Positions 18,911 through 28,695 of a stretch of DNA of 45,371 nt are shown piece after piece (position 1 is the stretch's first letter; each line of letters starts with the position of its first letter). The position numbers and the translations under genes were made by a program. Source of the DNA: Burkholderiales bacterium (GTDB lineage Bacteria > Pseudomonadota > Gammaproteobacteria > Burkholderiales > Burkholderiaceae_C); the NCBI GenBank assembly GCA_016195825.1, contig JACPYV010000057.1:1-45371 (forward strand), given 5' to 3'. The notes under the pieces are model-generated. The model was not told the origin of the DNA. It saw only the letters and a program-made list of their open reading frames with translations, and made no database searches.

Positions 18911-21076
18911 ATGCTTGAATCTCGCATGTCTCTGCCTGATTTGGACTCCGCTCCAGGCGCCTTGATCGAGGCGCTCGCGCCCCTCGCGTCCCTGAGCAGC
19001 CTTGGCGATCTGATCTGCTGCGTGGCCTACGGGCTGTTCGCGCTGTATTTCACGCAGCGGTTGCTGCGTGGCAGTCTGCCCGTCACCGGGCTGGCGCTGG
19101 TGTTCCTCGCGGCGCTGGCGATGAGTGCGCTCTGGTCGGGCATCGCCCTGGTCGACAGCCTGCGGCATTGGTCTGATCGACTGCCGACCTGGATCGTCCC
19201 CAGCCTGGATTTGCTGCGCTTCGGCCTGTGGATTGCCTTCATGCTGCTGCTGCTTCCGCCGCCCCGCGGCGGCGGCGACTTGGGTTGGGTTCGCCCGCTG
19301 GCGGTGGGCATCGTGCTGATCCGGTTCGGCCTGATCGTGGCTGGCGAGCGACTGGCTGCCGATGCGCTCAGCCGGCCGCTGGCCTTTGCATCGCTGGCGC
19401 TCGCCGTGCTGGGCCTGGTGCTTGTCGAGCAGATGCTGCGCAACGCGACGGCAGACGCGCGCTGGAATGCAAAGCCCGTCTGCCTGGGGCTGGGCGCCAT
19501 CTTCGTGTTCGACCTTTTCATCGGTTCGCAGGCGGCGCTGTTCCAGCGCTTTGACGGTGATGCGGTGAGCGTGAGGTCGCTGGTGCATGCCGCGGCTGTG
19601 CCGCTGCTGTACGTGGCTTCGCGTCGGCATGAGGACTGGCTGGGCAAGCTGCATGTGTCGCGTGCTGCAGTTTTCCATTCGGCAACGCTGCTGTTGGTGG
19701 GGGCTTATCTGCTGGTGGTGGCCGCGGTGGGTTACTACGTGCGCTACACCGGCGGGCAGTGGGGGCGGGCGCTGTCCGTGGCGCTGGTGTTCGTTGCACT
19801 CGTGGCGCTGGCACTGCTGGTCGCCTCGGGCTCGATGCGGGCCCGCCTGCGCGTCTACATCAGCAAGAACTTCTTCAGCTACCGCTACGACTACCGGGAG
19901 GAGTGGCTGCGCTTCACGCAACTGCTGTCCAGCAGCGCCGAGCCGCAGCACACCGCAGAGACCGTCGTGCGTGCGCTGGCCAATCTGGTCGAAAGCCCCA
20001 GCGGCATGCTGTGGCTGCAGCGCGCGGCCGATGCTGATTTCGTCCAGACGGCGCGCTGGAACCTGCCGATGCATGCGAACGCTGAGGCCCGCGATGGTGC
20101 GCTCGCAGCGTTCTGGCGTGAGCGCGCCTGGATCATCGATGTGCAGGAGTGGCGCGAGCGGCGCGAGGCTTATCCCGGACTTGAACTGCCCGAGTGGGTC
20201 GTGAACGAACCGCGCTGCTGGTTGCTCGTGCCCTTGCTGGTGCGCGAGGCGCTGATCGGCTTTGCCGTGCTGGGTCGCCCGCGAGCGGTGGTCGAGTTGA
20301 ACTGGGAGGTGCGCGACTTGCTGCGCACCGCGGCGAGCCAGGCCTCCGGCTATCTGGACCAGGCCCAAGCCACCGAGGCCTTGCTGGAGGCGCGCAAGTT
20401 CGACGCCTTCAACCGCATGTCCGCCTTCGTCGTTCACGATCTGAAGAACATCGTCACCCAGCTGTCGCTGATGATGAAGAACGCCAAGCGCTTGCGCGAC
20501 AACCCCGAGTTCCAGCAAGACATGCTGGACACGGTCGAGAACTCGCTCGAGAAGATGCGCCAGTTGATGCTGCAGCTGCGCGAGGGAGACAAGCCCCATG
20601 GCGTGACCAGCGGCGTCGACCTGGAGCAGATCGCCAGGCGGCTGGCGGCTGCGGCGGCCAGCAAGGGCCGGCAACTGGAACTCGAGCTGCAGTCAGGCGT
20701 CAGCACACGCGGCCATGTGGAGCGTGTCGAGCGTGTGCTGGGCCATGTCGTGCAGAACGCATTCGATGCGACCCCGGCCGATGGTCGCGTCTGCCTGATG
20801 CTGGACGCCGAGGGCAGCCAGGCCCGCATTCGGGTGCAGGACAGCGGCTGTGGCATGAGCCAGGATTTCATACAGAATCGGCTCTTCAAGCCGTTCCAGA
20901 CCACCAAGGCCAGCGGCATGGGCATAGGCGCCCACGAGAGCTATCAATACGTGCAGGAACTGGGAGGCAAAATCAGCGTGCAGAGTGAATTGAACCGGGG
21001 CACCACAGTGACCCTTCTGCTGCCCTTGTTCCACGCGCAGGCCCACGCGCCGCTTGCTGCGCTCGAGGCCCGATGA
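18911..21076 (+). CDS. prsK: PrsK, XrtA/PEP-CTERM system membrane histidine kinase
   Basis: The 721 residues start with about ten hydrophobic helices (residues 30-310), followed by a GAF-like region (about 330-490). The dimerisation domain has phospho-acceptor His509 in FVVHDLKNIVTQLSLMMKN, where the HDLKN box differs from the common HELRT. The ATPase domain shows the N box VVQNAFDATPADG, DSGCGM and GMGIGAHES. PrsK and PrsR control PEP-CTERM genes through sigma-54. An alternative start is ATG at 18926 (MSLPDL). The 3' end overlaps the prsR start as ATGA, so the two are coupled. The signal it senses is unknown. Confidence 0.93.
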   Translation: MLESRMSLPDLDSAPGALIEALAPLASLSSLGDLICCVAYGLFALYFTQRLLRGSLPVTGLALVFLAALAMSALWSGIALVDSLRHWSDRLPTWIVPSLDLLRFGLWIAFMLLLLPPPRGGGDLGWVRPLAVGIVLIRFGLIVAGERLAADALSRPLAFASLALAVLGLVLVEQMLRNATADARWNAKPVCLGLGAIFVFDLFIGSQAALFQRFDGDAVSVRSLVHAAAVPLLYVASRRHEDWLGKLHVSRAAVFHSATLLLVGAYLLVVAAVGYYVRYTGGQWGRALSVALVFVALVALALLVASGSMRARLRVYISKNFFSYRYDYREEWLRFTQLLSSSAEPQHTAETVVRALANLVESPSGMLWLQRAADADFVQTARWNLPMHANAEARDGALAAFWRERAWIIDVQEWRERREAYPGLELPEWVVNEPRCWLLVPLLVREALIGFAVLGRPRAVVELNWEVRDLLRTAASQASGYLDQAQATEALLEARKFDAFNRMSAFVVHDLKNIVTQLSLMMKNAKRLRDNPEFQQDMLDTVENSLEKMRQLMLQLREGDKPHGVTSGVDLEQIARRLAAAAASKGRQLELELQSGVSTRGHVERVERVLGHVVQNAFDATPADGRVCLMLDAEGSQARIRVQDSGCGMSQDFIQNRLFKPFQTTKASGMGIGAHESYQYVQELGGKISVQSELNRGTTVTLLLPLFHAQAHAPLAALEAR

Positions 21077-22434
21077 GCACGCCCCGTCACGCACCGCTGC
21101 TCATCGTCGAGGACGACCTGGCGCTGCAGAAGCAGCTCAAGTGGTCGCTGGATCGCTTCGAGTCTGTGCTGGCCGACGATGTCGCCAGTGCGGTGCTGCA
21201 GTTCCGTCGCAACAGCCCCGCCGTTGTCACGATGGATCTCGGCCTGCCGCCGGACCGGGACTCGGTCTCCGAGGGCTTCAAATGCCTGGAGAAACTGCTG
21301 GAACTCGACCCGGCCGTGAAGGTCATCGTGTTGACGGGACAGAACGACCAGGACAACGCATTGCGCGCCATCCGCATGGGCGCGTACGACTTCCTGGCCA
21401 AGCCTGTCGATCCCGATGTGCTGAGCCTGACCGTCGAGCGCGCCTACCGTCTGTATGAGCTGCAGCAGGAGAACCGCCGCCTGCAGATGCAGCAGAGCAG
21501 CGACGTGTTCTCTGGCCTCGTCACACGCGACCCGGGCATGCAGCGCGTCTGCCGCATGATCGAGAAGGTCGCGCCCAGTGATGCGACGGTGCTGCTGCTC
21601 GGTGAGAGTGGCACCGGCAAGGAGGTGCTGGCCCAGGGCCTGCACGACGCTTCCAAGCGCAAGGGCCGGTTCGTCGCCATCAACTGCGCCGCCATTCCCG
21701 AGACGCTGCTGGAGAGCGAACTCTTCGGCTACGAAAAGGGCGCCTTCACTGGCGCGACCAAGTCCACGCTGGGCAAGATCGAAACCGCCAACGGCGGCAC
21801 GCTGATGCTTGACGAGATCGGCGACCTGCCGATGCCGCTGCAGGCCAAGCTGCTGCGCTTCCTGCAGGAGCGGGTCATCGAGCGCGTCGGTGGACGCCAG
21901 GAGATTCCCATCGACGTGCGCGTCGTCGGTGCAACTCACCAGGACCTCAAGGCGCGCATCGTCGATGGCCGCTTCCGCGAAGACCTGTACTACCGTCTCG
22001 CCGAGATCGTCGTCGAGATTCCGCCGTTGCGTGACCGTGTCGGCGACCCCGTGCTGCTGGCGCATGCCTTCGCGCGCCGCTTCGCGACCGAGATGCGGCG
22101 CCCGGTGCCGACGCTGGGCGACGACGCCGTGCGCGCGCTCGAAGGCCATCGCTGGCCGGGCAATGTGCGGGAACTGCAGAACATCCTCAAGCGCGCAGTC
22201 ATCATGGCCGAGGAGGACCGCATCACGGCAGCCGACCTCGGCCTGCGCGCCGCGACGGCGCCTGCCGACGACGTCGCGACGCTGGACCTGCGCACCGTGC
22301 GCGAGAACGCCGAGCGCCAGGCCCTCATCACGGCGCTGGCGCGGACCGACGGCAACATCGTCCGAGCGGCAGAACTGCTCGGCATCAGCCGCCCGACCCT
22401 TTACGACATGATGAACCGGTTGCAGATCAAATGA
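21073..22434 (+). CDS. prsR: PrsR, sigma-54-dependent response regulator of the PEP-CTERM system
   Basis: The 453 residues comprise three domains. The receiver has phospho-acceptor Asp55 in VVTMDLGLPP and the usual late Lys in FLAKPVDP. The AAA+ domain has Walker A GESGTGKE at 177-184, the sigma-54 contact loop GAFTGA at 223-228 and Walker B GTLMLDEIGDLPM. The C-terminal Fis-type helix-turn-helix reads DGNIVRAAELLGISRPTLYD. It is therefore an NtrC-type enhancer-binding protein. Family knowledge says it activates PEP-CTERM protein genes, and a good sigma-54 promoter is present at 28696-28711. It overlaps prsK upstream and prsT downstream by four bases each. Confidence 0.96.
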   Translation: MSTPRHAPLLIVEDDLALQKQLKWSLDRFESVLADDVASAVLQFRRNSPAVVTMDLGLPPDRDSVSEGFKCLEKLLELDPAVKVIVLTGQNDQDNALRAIRMGAYDFLAKPVDPDVLSLTVERAYRLYELQQENRRLQMQQSSDVFSGLVTRDPGMQRVCRMIEKVAPSDATVLLLGESGTGKEVLAQGLHDASKRKGRFVAINCAAIPETLLESELFGYEKGAFTGATKSTLGKIETANGGTLMLDEIGDLPMPLQAKLLRFLQERVIERVGGRQEIPIDVRVVGATHQDLKARIVDGRFREDLYYRLAEIVVEIPPLRDRVGDPVLLAHAFARRFATEMRRPVPTLGDDAVRALEGHRWPGNVRELQNILKRAVIMAEEDRITAADLGLRAATAPADDVATLDLRTVRENAERQALITALARTDGNIVRAAELLGISRPTLYDMMNRLQIK

Positions 22435-25229
22435 AGCAGAAGAAGCAAGGCATGAACCGAGTCAAGGCACGATCCGGGCTGGCGCTCGCGTTGTTGGCGA
22501 CGGCCCTGGTTACGGGGTGTTTTGACCCCAGCCCGGAGCAATACATCAAGACCGGCAAGGCCAGGCTGGAGAAGAGCGACGCCCGCGGCGCGGCGATCGA
22601 ATTCAAGAATGCCTTGCAGAAGGATCCCTCCGTCGTCGAGGCGCGTTTCCTGCTGGCATCGGCGCTGTTGAAGCTGGGCGATGCGGTCGGTGCGGCAGTC
22701 GAACTCGAGAAGGTCGAAAAAGCGGGCTACGACAACAACCTCGTGGCGCCGGTGATGGCGCGCGCATTGATGCAGCAGGGCAAGAGCGATGCGCTTTTGG
22801 CGAAGTACAAGGACACGGTGCTGACGCAGCCTGCGGCGATGGCCGAACTGCAGGTCATCCTGGGGCGAGTCCACTTGGCTGCCAATCGGCTGGAAGACGC
22901 CAAGGTGGCGGGCAAGAAAGCGCTCGAAGCAGCACCGGAATCGCTGGAGGCCCAGCAACTGCAAGTGCGCATCACGGCTGCTGGTGGCGGGCTGCCTGCC
23001 GCGCTGGAGCAAACACGCGCGCTCATCGCCAAGCTCCCGAATGAGCATTCCAACTGGCTGATGCTCGGCGACCTGCAACTGGCGGGTGGTGACCCCAAGC
23101 AGGCGCGTCAGAGCTACGAGGAGGCGATCAAGCGCAAGGACAAGGACGTCCAGCCGTACTTCAGCCTCATGCCGCTGCTGCTGCTCGGCGGCGACCTGCC
23201 GGCTGCGGCGAGCAACTTGGCGGCCGTCTAGAAGATCGACGCCAAGCACCCGCTCACGCTGTATTTCAAGGCCTGGCTCAAGATGGAGCAGGGCGACTTG
23301 AAAACATCGCTGGAGATCGCGCAGGGGCTGTTGAAACTTGCGCCGGACAACGTGGATGTGCTGTATCTCAGCGGCACGATCGAAGCGCGTCGCAATTCGT
23401 TGGAGCGGGCTGCCGACTACCTCGCCAAGGCGGTCAGCGTGGCGCCCAACCAGATGCGTCCGCGCCTGCTGCTGGCAAACACCCAGTTGCGCCGGGGTGA
23501 AGCGGCCAGGACGCTGGTGACCTTGCAGCCGCTGCTGAAGCGTGAGAAACCCCCGGCCGAGGCCTTCGTGCTGGCTGCCACGGCGACCGCGCGCGTGGGC
23601 GACGCTCCCGATAAGGTGGAGAAGTTGCTGGAGCGAGCCCTGGAAATCGACCCCACTCATGTGCAGGGTCGTGTTGACCTTGCCCGGGTCAGGATAGACA
23701 AGGGGGATGTCGCAACTGGACTGCGCGAGCTGCGGGATGCGTCCAAGGCGACGCAGGATCTGTCGCCAGATGTGGCGCTGGTTGATGCGCTGACGCGCCG
23801 TAAACGCTATGACGAGGCGCTCGAGGCGCTCAAGGTGTTGGAGGCCAAGCCTGATGGCAAGGTGATCGCCGACATGCAGCGCGGCCGGATCGAGCTGGAG
23901 CGCAACAACATCCCGCAGGCCCGTGAAGCCTTTGATGCCGTCCTGAAGGAAAACGCCACCCACGTCCCGGCCATTGCCGCATTGGCGACGCTGGACCTTG
24001 GCGACAAGCAGCCTGACAAGGCGCAGGCACGGTTCCAGAGCGTGCTCGACAAAGAGCCTGGCAATGCCGTGGCGCGCTCCGCTCTGCTTCGTTTGAACGT
24101 CGACCGTGGCGTGTCGAATGACGAATTGATCGCCATGGCCCAGAAGGCGGTCAAGGCAGCGCCCAACTCGCGTGAATTGCGTGTCGACATGATCCGGTTG
24201 ACGCTGGCCAAGCCGGACCCCAAGCAAGCCGCGGAGGCCGCGCAGGAGGCCCTGAACCTGCTCGGCGAAGACCCGGAACTGCTCGCGTTGCTCGGTCAGG
24301 CCCAACTGGCCAGTGACGAGGTCAATCTGGCGGTCAACAACTTCACCCGGTTGGTGTCGATGCGGCCTGCCTTGCCACAGCCCTACCTGCTTCTCGCGAG
24401 CGCGCACAAGAAGCGGGGTGACTTCAGCCAATCCATACAGGCACTGAAGCGCGGCATCGAGGCCGCGCCTGACTACGCGCCGCTCTACCAGACGCTGGCG
24501 GGCCTGCAGACGGCCAATGGCCAATACACGCAGGCGATACAGACGGCCAAGCAATGGCAGGCGCGCGACAAGAGCGGCTGGATCGGCTATCTGCTTGAGG
24601 GCGACGTGCTGCTTCGAGAGGACCGCCTGGCCGACGCGGCAGAAGCCTATCGGAACGGGGTTGGTAAGAATGCTGCGCCGGTGCTGGCGATACGGCTGCA
24701 TCAGACCCTGAGGAGGGCCGGCAAAGCCGATGCGGCAGCCGCATTCGAGGCTAAGCGTCTGGCCGACAACCCGAAGGATCTGTACTTCATCAACTATCTG
24801 GCGGAAGCCGCTATGCAGGACGGTCAGTACAAGGTCGCCGAACCTAGGTTCCGCCGGGCGCTGGAACTGGACCCCAACAACCCGGCCATCCTGAACAACC
24901 TGGCCTGGGTGTCAGGCAAACAGAACAACGACAAGGCAGGTCTGGAATTCTCGAATCGCGCGGTTGCGCTGGCGCCGAAGCGGCCGGAGTTCTTTGATAC
25001 GCAGGCTGAGCTTCAAGCCAAGCTGGGTGACCTGGACGCGGCCATCAAGACGCAGCGCCAGGCCTTGGCGCTGTCGCCCGACGTCCACGTTCATCGCCTT
25101 CATCTGGCCGCCTTCCTCCTGAAGGCAGGCAAGAAGGACGAAGCCAAGGAGGAGCTGACGCGACTCGCGCAGTTGGGTGGTGACAACCCCCTGCAGGCCG
25201 AAGTCCGGCGCATGCAGGCGTCGCTCTGA
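22431..25229 (+). CDS. prsT: PrsT, PEP-CTERM system TPR lipoprotein, interrupted by in-frame TAG
   Basis: The start ATG overlaps the prsR stop. A lipoprotein signal peptide ends in the lipobox VTGC near residue 26. Then come many tetratricopeptide repeats to the end (for example YIKTGKARLEKSDARGAAIE, LKLAPDNVDVLYLSGTIEAR and AEPRFRRALELDPNNPAILN). The frame runs 932 residues if the single TAG at 23229-23231 (codon 267) is read, matching the usual length of about 900 for PrsT. The TAG falls inside a repeat and the repeats resume immediately in the same frame, so only one base appears altered. PrsT is a conserved envelope lipoprotein of XrtA loci, presumably a scaffold in polymer export; its exact role is unproven. 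If the stop is obeyed, the remaining 71 percent would need reinitiation at ATG 23283, which lacks a clear ribosome binding site. Confidence 0.9.
23229..23231 (+). other. in-frame TAG at codon 267 of prsT
   Basis: The context is GCG GCC GTC TAG AAG ATC GAC, that is NLAAV-stop-KIDAKHPLTLYFK, in the turn between helices of a TPR unit. Gln, Glu or Lys would fit. All downstream repeats are intact and in frame. Confidence 0.95.
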
Positions 25230-25326
25230 GGGCGCGTGAATGCTGCATGTCTTCCAGCTCGGTCGGCATGTTAGGGTTGACGCTTCCAGGTAGCCACGGT
25301 CTCAGATCCCTTCACGGAAGCTAACG

Positions 25327-26613
25327 ATGAGTCGATTCCGGCCGTCCCATTGGAGAAAGAAGCTTCATCAAACTGTGCGCCGCGTGCTCGCGGCGATGCC
25401 GCGAGAGACGCGCTTTCGCGTCTACCGGTCGATGATCGACTGCGACCCCGAGCCTGACCCGCGCCTGGAGCTCAAGGTCGCGGCGACCCAGCAGGAGCTC
25501 GAGGATTGCTTTCGCATCCTTCACGACGCCTACGTGGCCAGCGGCTTCATGAAGCCGTCCCCGTCTGGCCTGCGCGTCACCATGTACCACGCGTTGCCGT
25601 CAACGACGACGCTGTGCGCCAAGTACGACGGTCGGGTTGTTGGCACCATGTCGATGATCCGTGAGGGCGTGTTCGGCTTTCCGCTGCAGTCGGTCTTCGA
25701 TCTCAGCGACGTTCGCGCGAAGCAGGGGCAGATCGCTGAGATCTCGGCGCTGGCCGTCCACCCGGACTTTCGCAAGACTGGCGGCGCCATCCTCTTTCCG
25801 TTGATGAAGTTCATGTATCAGTACTGCACGGAGTACTTCGATACGCGCCACCTCGTCATCGCGGTCAATCCGGACAAGATCGAGCTCTACGAATCGCTGC
25901 TCTTTTTCGAGCGGTTGCAGGAGACGGTCGTGGACAGCTACGACTTTGCCAACGGTGCCCCCGCAGTAGGAGCGACGCTGGATCTACCGGTGGCCAAGGA
26001 GCTCTTCCGCCGCGTGTACGGCCAGCGCAAGGATCGCAAGAACCTCCACAAATACTTCGTGACGCTGCAGCTGCCCCACATCAAGCTGCCCAAGCGGCGC
26101 TATTTCACGACCAATGACCCGGTGCTGACGCCGCCCATCCTGGACTATTTCTTCAACCAGCGCAGCAGCGTCTTCGCCGAGCTGGACGATCGCGGCAAGG
26201 CGTTGCTCTGGTCCATCTACGACCAGCCAGAGTTCCGCGCTGTGCTGCCGCTGTTGAGCGGGACCGACACACGCTTCCATCCGACCCGGCGCCATCAGCG
26301 GTTTTCACTGCGCTGCCCGGCCGAGTTGCGTTTCCCCGCGGGGGACGGGGGCCGTTCCATCGTCATGACGGTCATCGAAATCTCGCTGTCCGGCTTCCAG
26401 GCGCAATCTGCGCTGGGAATCCCGGTCGGCACCAAGGGTCTGGTGCATGTTGAACTGGGCACGCATGAGCGCACGACGCTGGAAGCCACGGTCGTTCGCC
26501 AGCATCACAGCGACACGGGCGAGTTCTATGGCTTTCGACTCACCGAGGTGGACGATGCCTGGCGTCGCTGCGTCGGCGCACTTGAGACTGAACATGTCGC
26601 AGGCGATCTGTGA
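25327..26613 (+). CDS. FeeM-like N-acyl amino acid synthase (PEP-CTERM-linked GNAT) fused to a PilZ domain
   Basis: Residues about 45-290 resemble the GNAT-fold acyltransferases related to LuxI and to the N-acyl tyrosine synthase FeeM: ELEDCFRILHDAYVASGFMK, TLCAKYDGRVVGTMSMIREG, GQIAEISALAVHPDFRKTGG and HLVIAVNPDKIELYESLLFF. Such enzymes are known to be encoded near PEP-CTERM/exosortase genes. Residues about 318-425 form a PilZ domain with the c-di-GMP motif R321-R-H-Q-R325 (RxxxR). The second motif reads E351-I-S-L-S-G356, with Glu where Asp or Asn is usual. The fusion suggests acyl-amino acid synthesis controlled by c-di-GMP, which is inference. The 3' end overlaps the protease start as GTGA. 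Substrate amino acid and acyl donor are unknown. Confidence 0.85.
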   Translation: MSRFRPSHWRKKLHQTVRRVLAAMPRETRFRVYRSMIDCDPEPDPRLELKVAATQQELEDCFRILHDAYVASGFMKPSPSGLRVTMYHALPSTTTLCAKYDGRVVGTMSMIREGVFGFPLQSVFDLSDVRAKQGQIAEISALAVHPDFRKTGGAILFPLMKFMYQYCTEYFDTRHLVIAVNPDKIELYESLLFFERLQETVVDSYDFANGAPAVGATLDLPVAKELFRRVYGQRKDRKNLHKYFVTLQLPHIKLPKRRYFTTNDPVLTPPILDYFFNQRSSVFAELDDRGKALLWSIYDQPEFRAVLPLLSGTDTRFHPTRRHQRFSLRCPAELRFPAGDGGRSIVMTVIEISLSGFQAQSALGIPVGTKGLVHVELGTHERTTLEATVVRQHHSDTGEFYGFRLTEVDDAWRRCVGALETEHVAGDL

Positions 26614-27380
26614 AGCTTGATCGCCGGTGCTTGTTGGCCGCGGCGGCCCTGCTGCCCTGTGTCGGTGCTTCAGCCGACTCGCTGCCTGACCTCGTTGCGC
26701 GCGCCAAGCGTTCAGTGGTTCTGGTCGGCAGCTATGGATTGATGGATAGCCCGCGCTTCGGCTTCCGCGGCACCGGCTTCGTCGTCGGCGACGGGCGCCA
26801 CGTCATCACCAACGCCCACGTGATCCCACCGGAGGTGCCGGGTCGCGTCGACCGGGGCATTGCCATCCAGGTCTGGACGCCCGAGTCCCAGTGGCTGGTG
26901 CGAGAAGCCAAACTGGTGTCCATTGACACGCCGCGCGATCTGGCGCTGCTGAGCTTTGACGGCCCTGCGGTTCCTGCGCTGCGACTCGCGGCCGAGGAGG
27001 CGCGTGAAGGCACTGCCATCGCGCTGATCGGCTTTCCGATCGGTGGTTCATTGGGCTATTCCCACGTGACGCACCGGGGGATCGTGTCAGCGCGCACGGC
27101 CATCGTGCCGCCCGCCAATGGCCCCCAGGGATTGAGTGAGAGGGCGGTGCGGCAACTGCGCCAGGGTGCCTTTGAGGTCATCCAGCTCGACGCGACAGCG
27201 TATCCCGGCAACAGCGGCGGCCCGGTGCTGGATGTGGACTCCGGCGACGTTGTTGGCGTGGTCAGCATGGTGCTGGTCAAGGGCACCCGCGAGTCGGCGT
27301 TGAGTGCGCCCAGCGGCATCAGTTACGCCATCCCGGTACGGGATGTCGCAGCGTTGCTCGCCAGTCCGGCATCGTCTTAG
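26610..27380 (+). CDS. exported trypsin-like serine protease (DegP/HhoA-type catalytic domain without PDZ)
   Basis: The start is GTG at 26610, overlapping the preceding stop. A signal peptide of about 22 residues (LLAAAALLPCVGASA) precedes a chymotrypsin fold. The catalytic triad is visible as His70 (ITNAHVI), Asp110 (PRDLALLSF) and Ser202 (YPGNSGGPVLD). The 256 residues end without a PDZ domain, unlike DegP. Coupling to the FeeM-PilZ gene and placement in the XrtA locus suggest envelope protein processing or quality control, possibly of PEP-CTERM proteins; that is inference. It ends with TAG at 27378-27380 at a natural C-terminus (AALLASPASS), so TAG acts as a terminator here. Confidence 0.88.
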   Translation: MKLDRRCLLAAAALLPCVGASADSLPDLVARAKRSVVLVGSYGLMDSPRFGFRGTGFVVGDGRHVITNAHVIPPEVPGRVDRGIAIQVWTPESQWLVREAKLVSIDTPRDLALLSFDGPAVPALRLAAEEAREGTAIALIGFPIGGSLGYSHVTHRGIVSARTAIVPPANGPQGLSERAVRQLRQGAFEVIQLDATAYPGNSGGPVLDVDSGDVVGVVSMVLVKGTRESALSAPSGISYAIPVRDVAALLASPASS

Positions 27381-27595
27381 TTAAGCGCGCCGGGCCGGGC
27401 TTGTGCCGAGCGCTGCCGCGCGCGGACAGCGGCTGCGGCAGCTCTGGCAGTTTGATGCGACGCCTTGCAGGGGCGGGGCGGTCAAGTCATGCGTGATAGG
27501 CACGCCGGACGGTCAATCCAATTCCCCGCGGGCCAAGCCATCATCTGCGTCGCTTATCCGTGTGTTGCCCCTGGATGGTCAGCGTGCAAAGGTCC

Positions 27596-27621
27596 AAAAA
27601 AAAAGAGCCCCGAAGGGCTCT
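27596..27621 (-). terminator. Rho-independent terminator of the PEP-CTERM gene
   Basis: AGAGCCC (27604-27610) pairs with GGGCTCT (27615-27621) around CGAA. Nine A residues at 27596-27604 give a long U tract on the minus-strand transcript. It lies about 35 bases after the stop of the PEP-CTERM gene. On the plus strand a weaker T-rich stretch follows (CTGTTTTGTT), so it may also serve the protease gene. Confidence 0.88.
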
Positions 27622-27655
27622 CTGTTTTGTTGCCAGTTTCCTGGCATCAGGCTGA

Positions 27656-28654
27656 TCAGCCCTTCTTCACGCGGCGGTAGCCGGCGAAACCCAGGCCCAG
27701 CATCGAGATGCCGACCAGGGCCAGCGAACCCGGCTCGGGCAGGCTGGTAACGATCACGTTGCTGGACTGGTTGATCGTCAGGCTGTACGTGTTGCCAGCG
27801 ACGAAGTTCAGCTTCTGCAGGGACGTCACTTGGCCCAGGAAGGACTTGTCGACGTTGACGGTGCCCGAACCATTCGACGAGTTGATCGAGTCCGACAGAT
27901 TGAACTCATCCGGCTGGTACGTGTACGAGCTGGCGGTGCCGGTCAGGCCCGAGCAAGCAGAGGCTGCACCGTTCGTGCAACGGATGGTCACGTTCCAACC
28001 CATGCCGCCAGTGGCGGTAGCGGACTCTTGCGCGCCGGAAGCAACTTGCAGGCGGAAGTAAGCGTCACCGATGGCCGACAGGTAGCCGGCAAAGCTCGTG
28101 CCCACCGTGAAATTGGACGTCAGCGTCGCGGTGTTCAGCAGCGTGGCGCTGGAGCCGCCGGTGTTCGTCGGGTTCACAGCAGCTGCGTCCGAACGGGTGA
28201 TGCCCTTGATGGCGCCACCGATGGCCGTGCCCTGAATGTAAACGTCGCCGAGGGCGTAGTTAGCCGAAGGCGGGGGCGCAACGTGAGTGACCGTGTTGTT
28301 TTCGTAGTTGCCGCCGTACAGGGAGCCTGCCACGGTGCCGCAGCTGGGGCCAGCGCAGACAGCGGTTGCGTCCAGCGTCACGCCAACGCCGGTCTTCAGG
28401 TCAGAGCTGCTGACCGAGACGCCGTTGTAGTCAGCACCGGCTGCGCCACGACGCAGTTCGTTGGCGATCACGATGCTGCTGTTCGGGTCAGTGGGGCCGG
28501 GGGTGAACGGCGTGCCGGTGGACGTGCTCGCCAGGAACAGCGAGCTGATGTTCAGGTCGGACATGGCCAGGGCGCCGGCATGCACCGGTGCGGAAGCGAT
28601 CGAGGCCAGAGCGAAGCCGATGGCGGCGATCAGCTTGGTGTGCTTGAGTTGCAT
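27656..28654 (-). CDS. PEP-CTERM sorting-signal protein
   Basis: The 332 residues begin with a signal peptide (MQLKHTKLIAAIGFALASIA, cleavage near PVHA). The mature part is rich in Gly, Ser, Thr and Asn, with two Cys pairs (CAGPSC, and CTNGAASAC). It ends in the tripartite sorting signal: PEP motif, hydrophobic helix and basic tail (PEPGSLALVGISML ... YRRVKKG). In this system XrtA is expected to cut next to PEP and release or attach the protein at the cell surface. Members support floc and biofilm formation in relatives such as Zoogloea. A ribosome binding site GGAG precedes the ATG, and a sigma-54 promoter lies about 45 bases upstream. I do not recognise a defined subfamily. Confidence 0.93.
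   Translation of the reverse strand: MQLKHTKLIAAIGFALASIASAPVHAGALAMSDLNISSLFLASTSTGTPFTPGPTDPNSSIVIANELRRGAAGADYNGVSVSSSDLKTGVGVTLDATAVCAGPSCGTVAGSLYGGNYENNTVTHVAPPPSANYALGDVYIQGTAIGGAIKGITRSDAAAVNPTNTGGSSATLLNTATLTSNFTVGTSFAGYLSAIGDAYFRLQVASGAQESATATGGMGWNVTIRCTNGAASACSGLTGTASSYTYQPDEFNLSDSINSSNGSGTVNVDKSFLGQVTSLQKLNFVAGNTYSLTINQSSNVIVTSLPEPGSLALVGISMLGLGFAGYRRVKKG
27659..27739 (-). other. PEP-CTERM sorting signal
   Basis: The last 27 codons give Pro-Glu-Pro, a 17-residue hydrophobic stretch rich in Gly and Leu, and RRVKKG. All three parts of the XrtA recognition signal are present and in order. Confidence 0.93.
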
Positions 28655-28695
28655 AGAAATCTCCAGGAAGAAGTTCGGCTAGACGGAGCAACTAA

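Noticed and set aside
17528-20674. A 1048-codon open frame on the minus strand
   Set aside because: It lies opposite the priming transferase and prsK, both clearly real. Its composition (His, Gln, Arg rich) is the usual shadow of GC-rich coding DNA.
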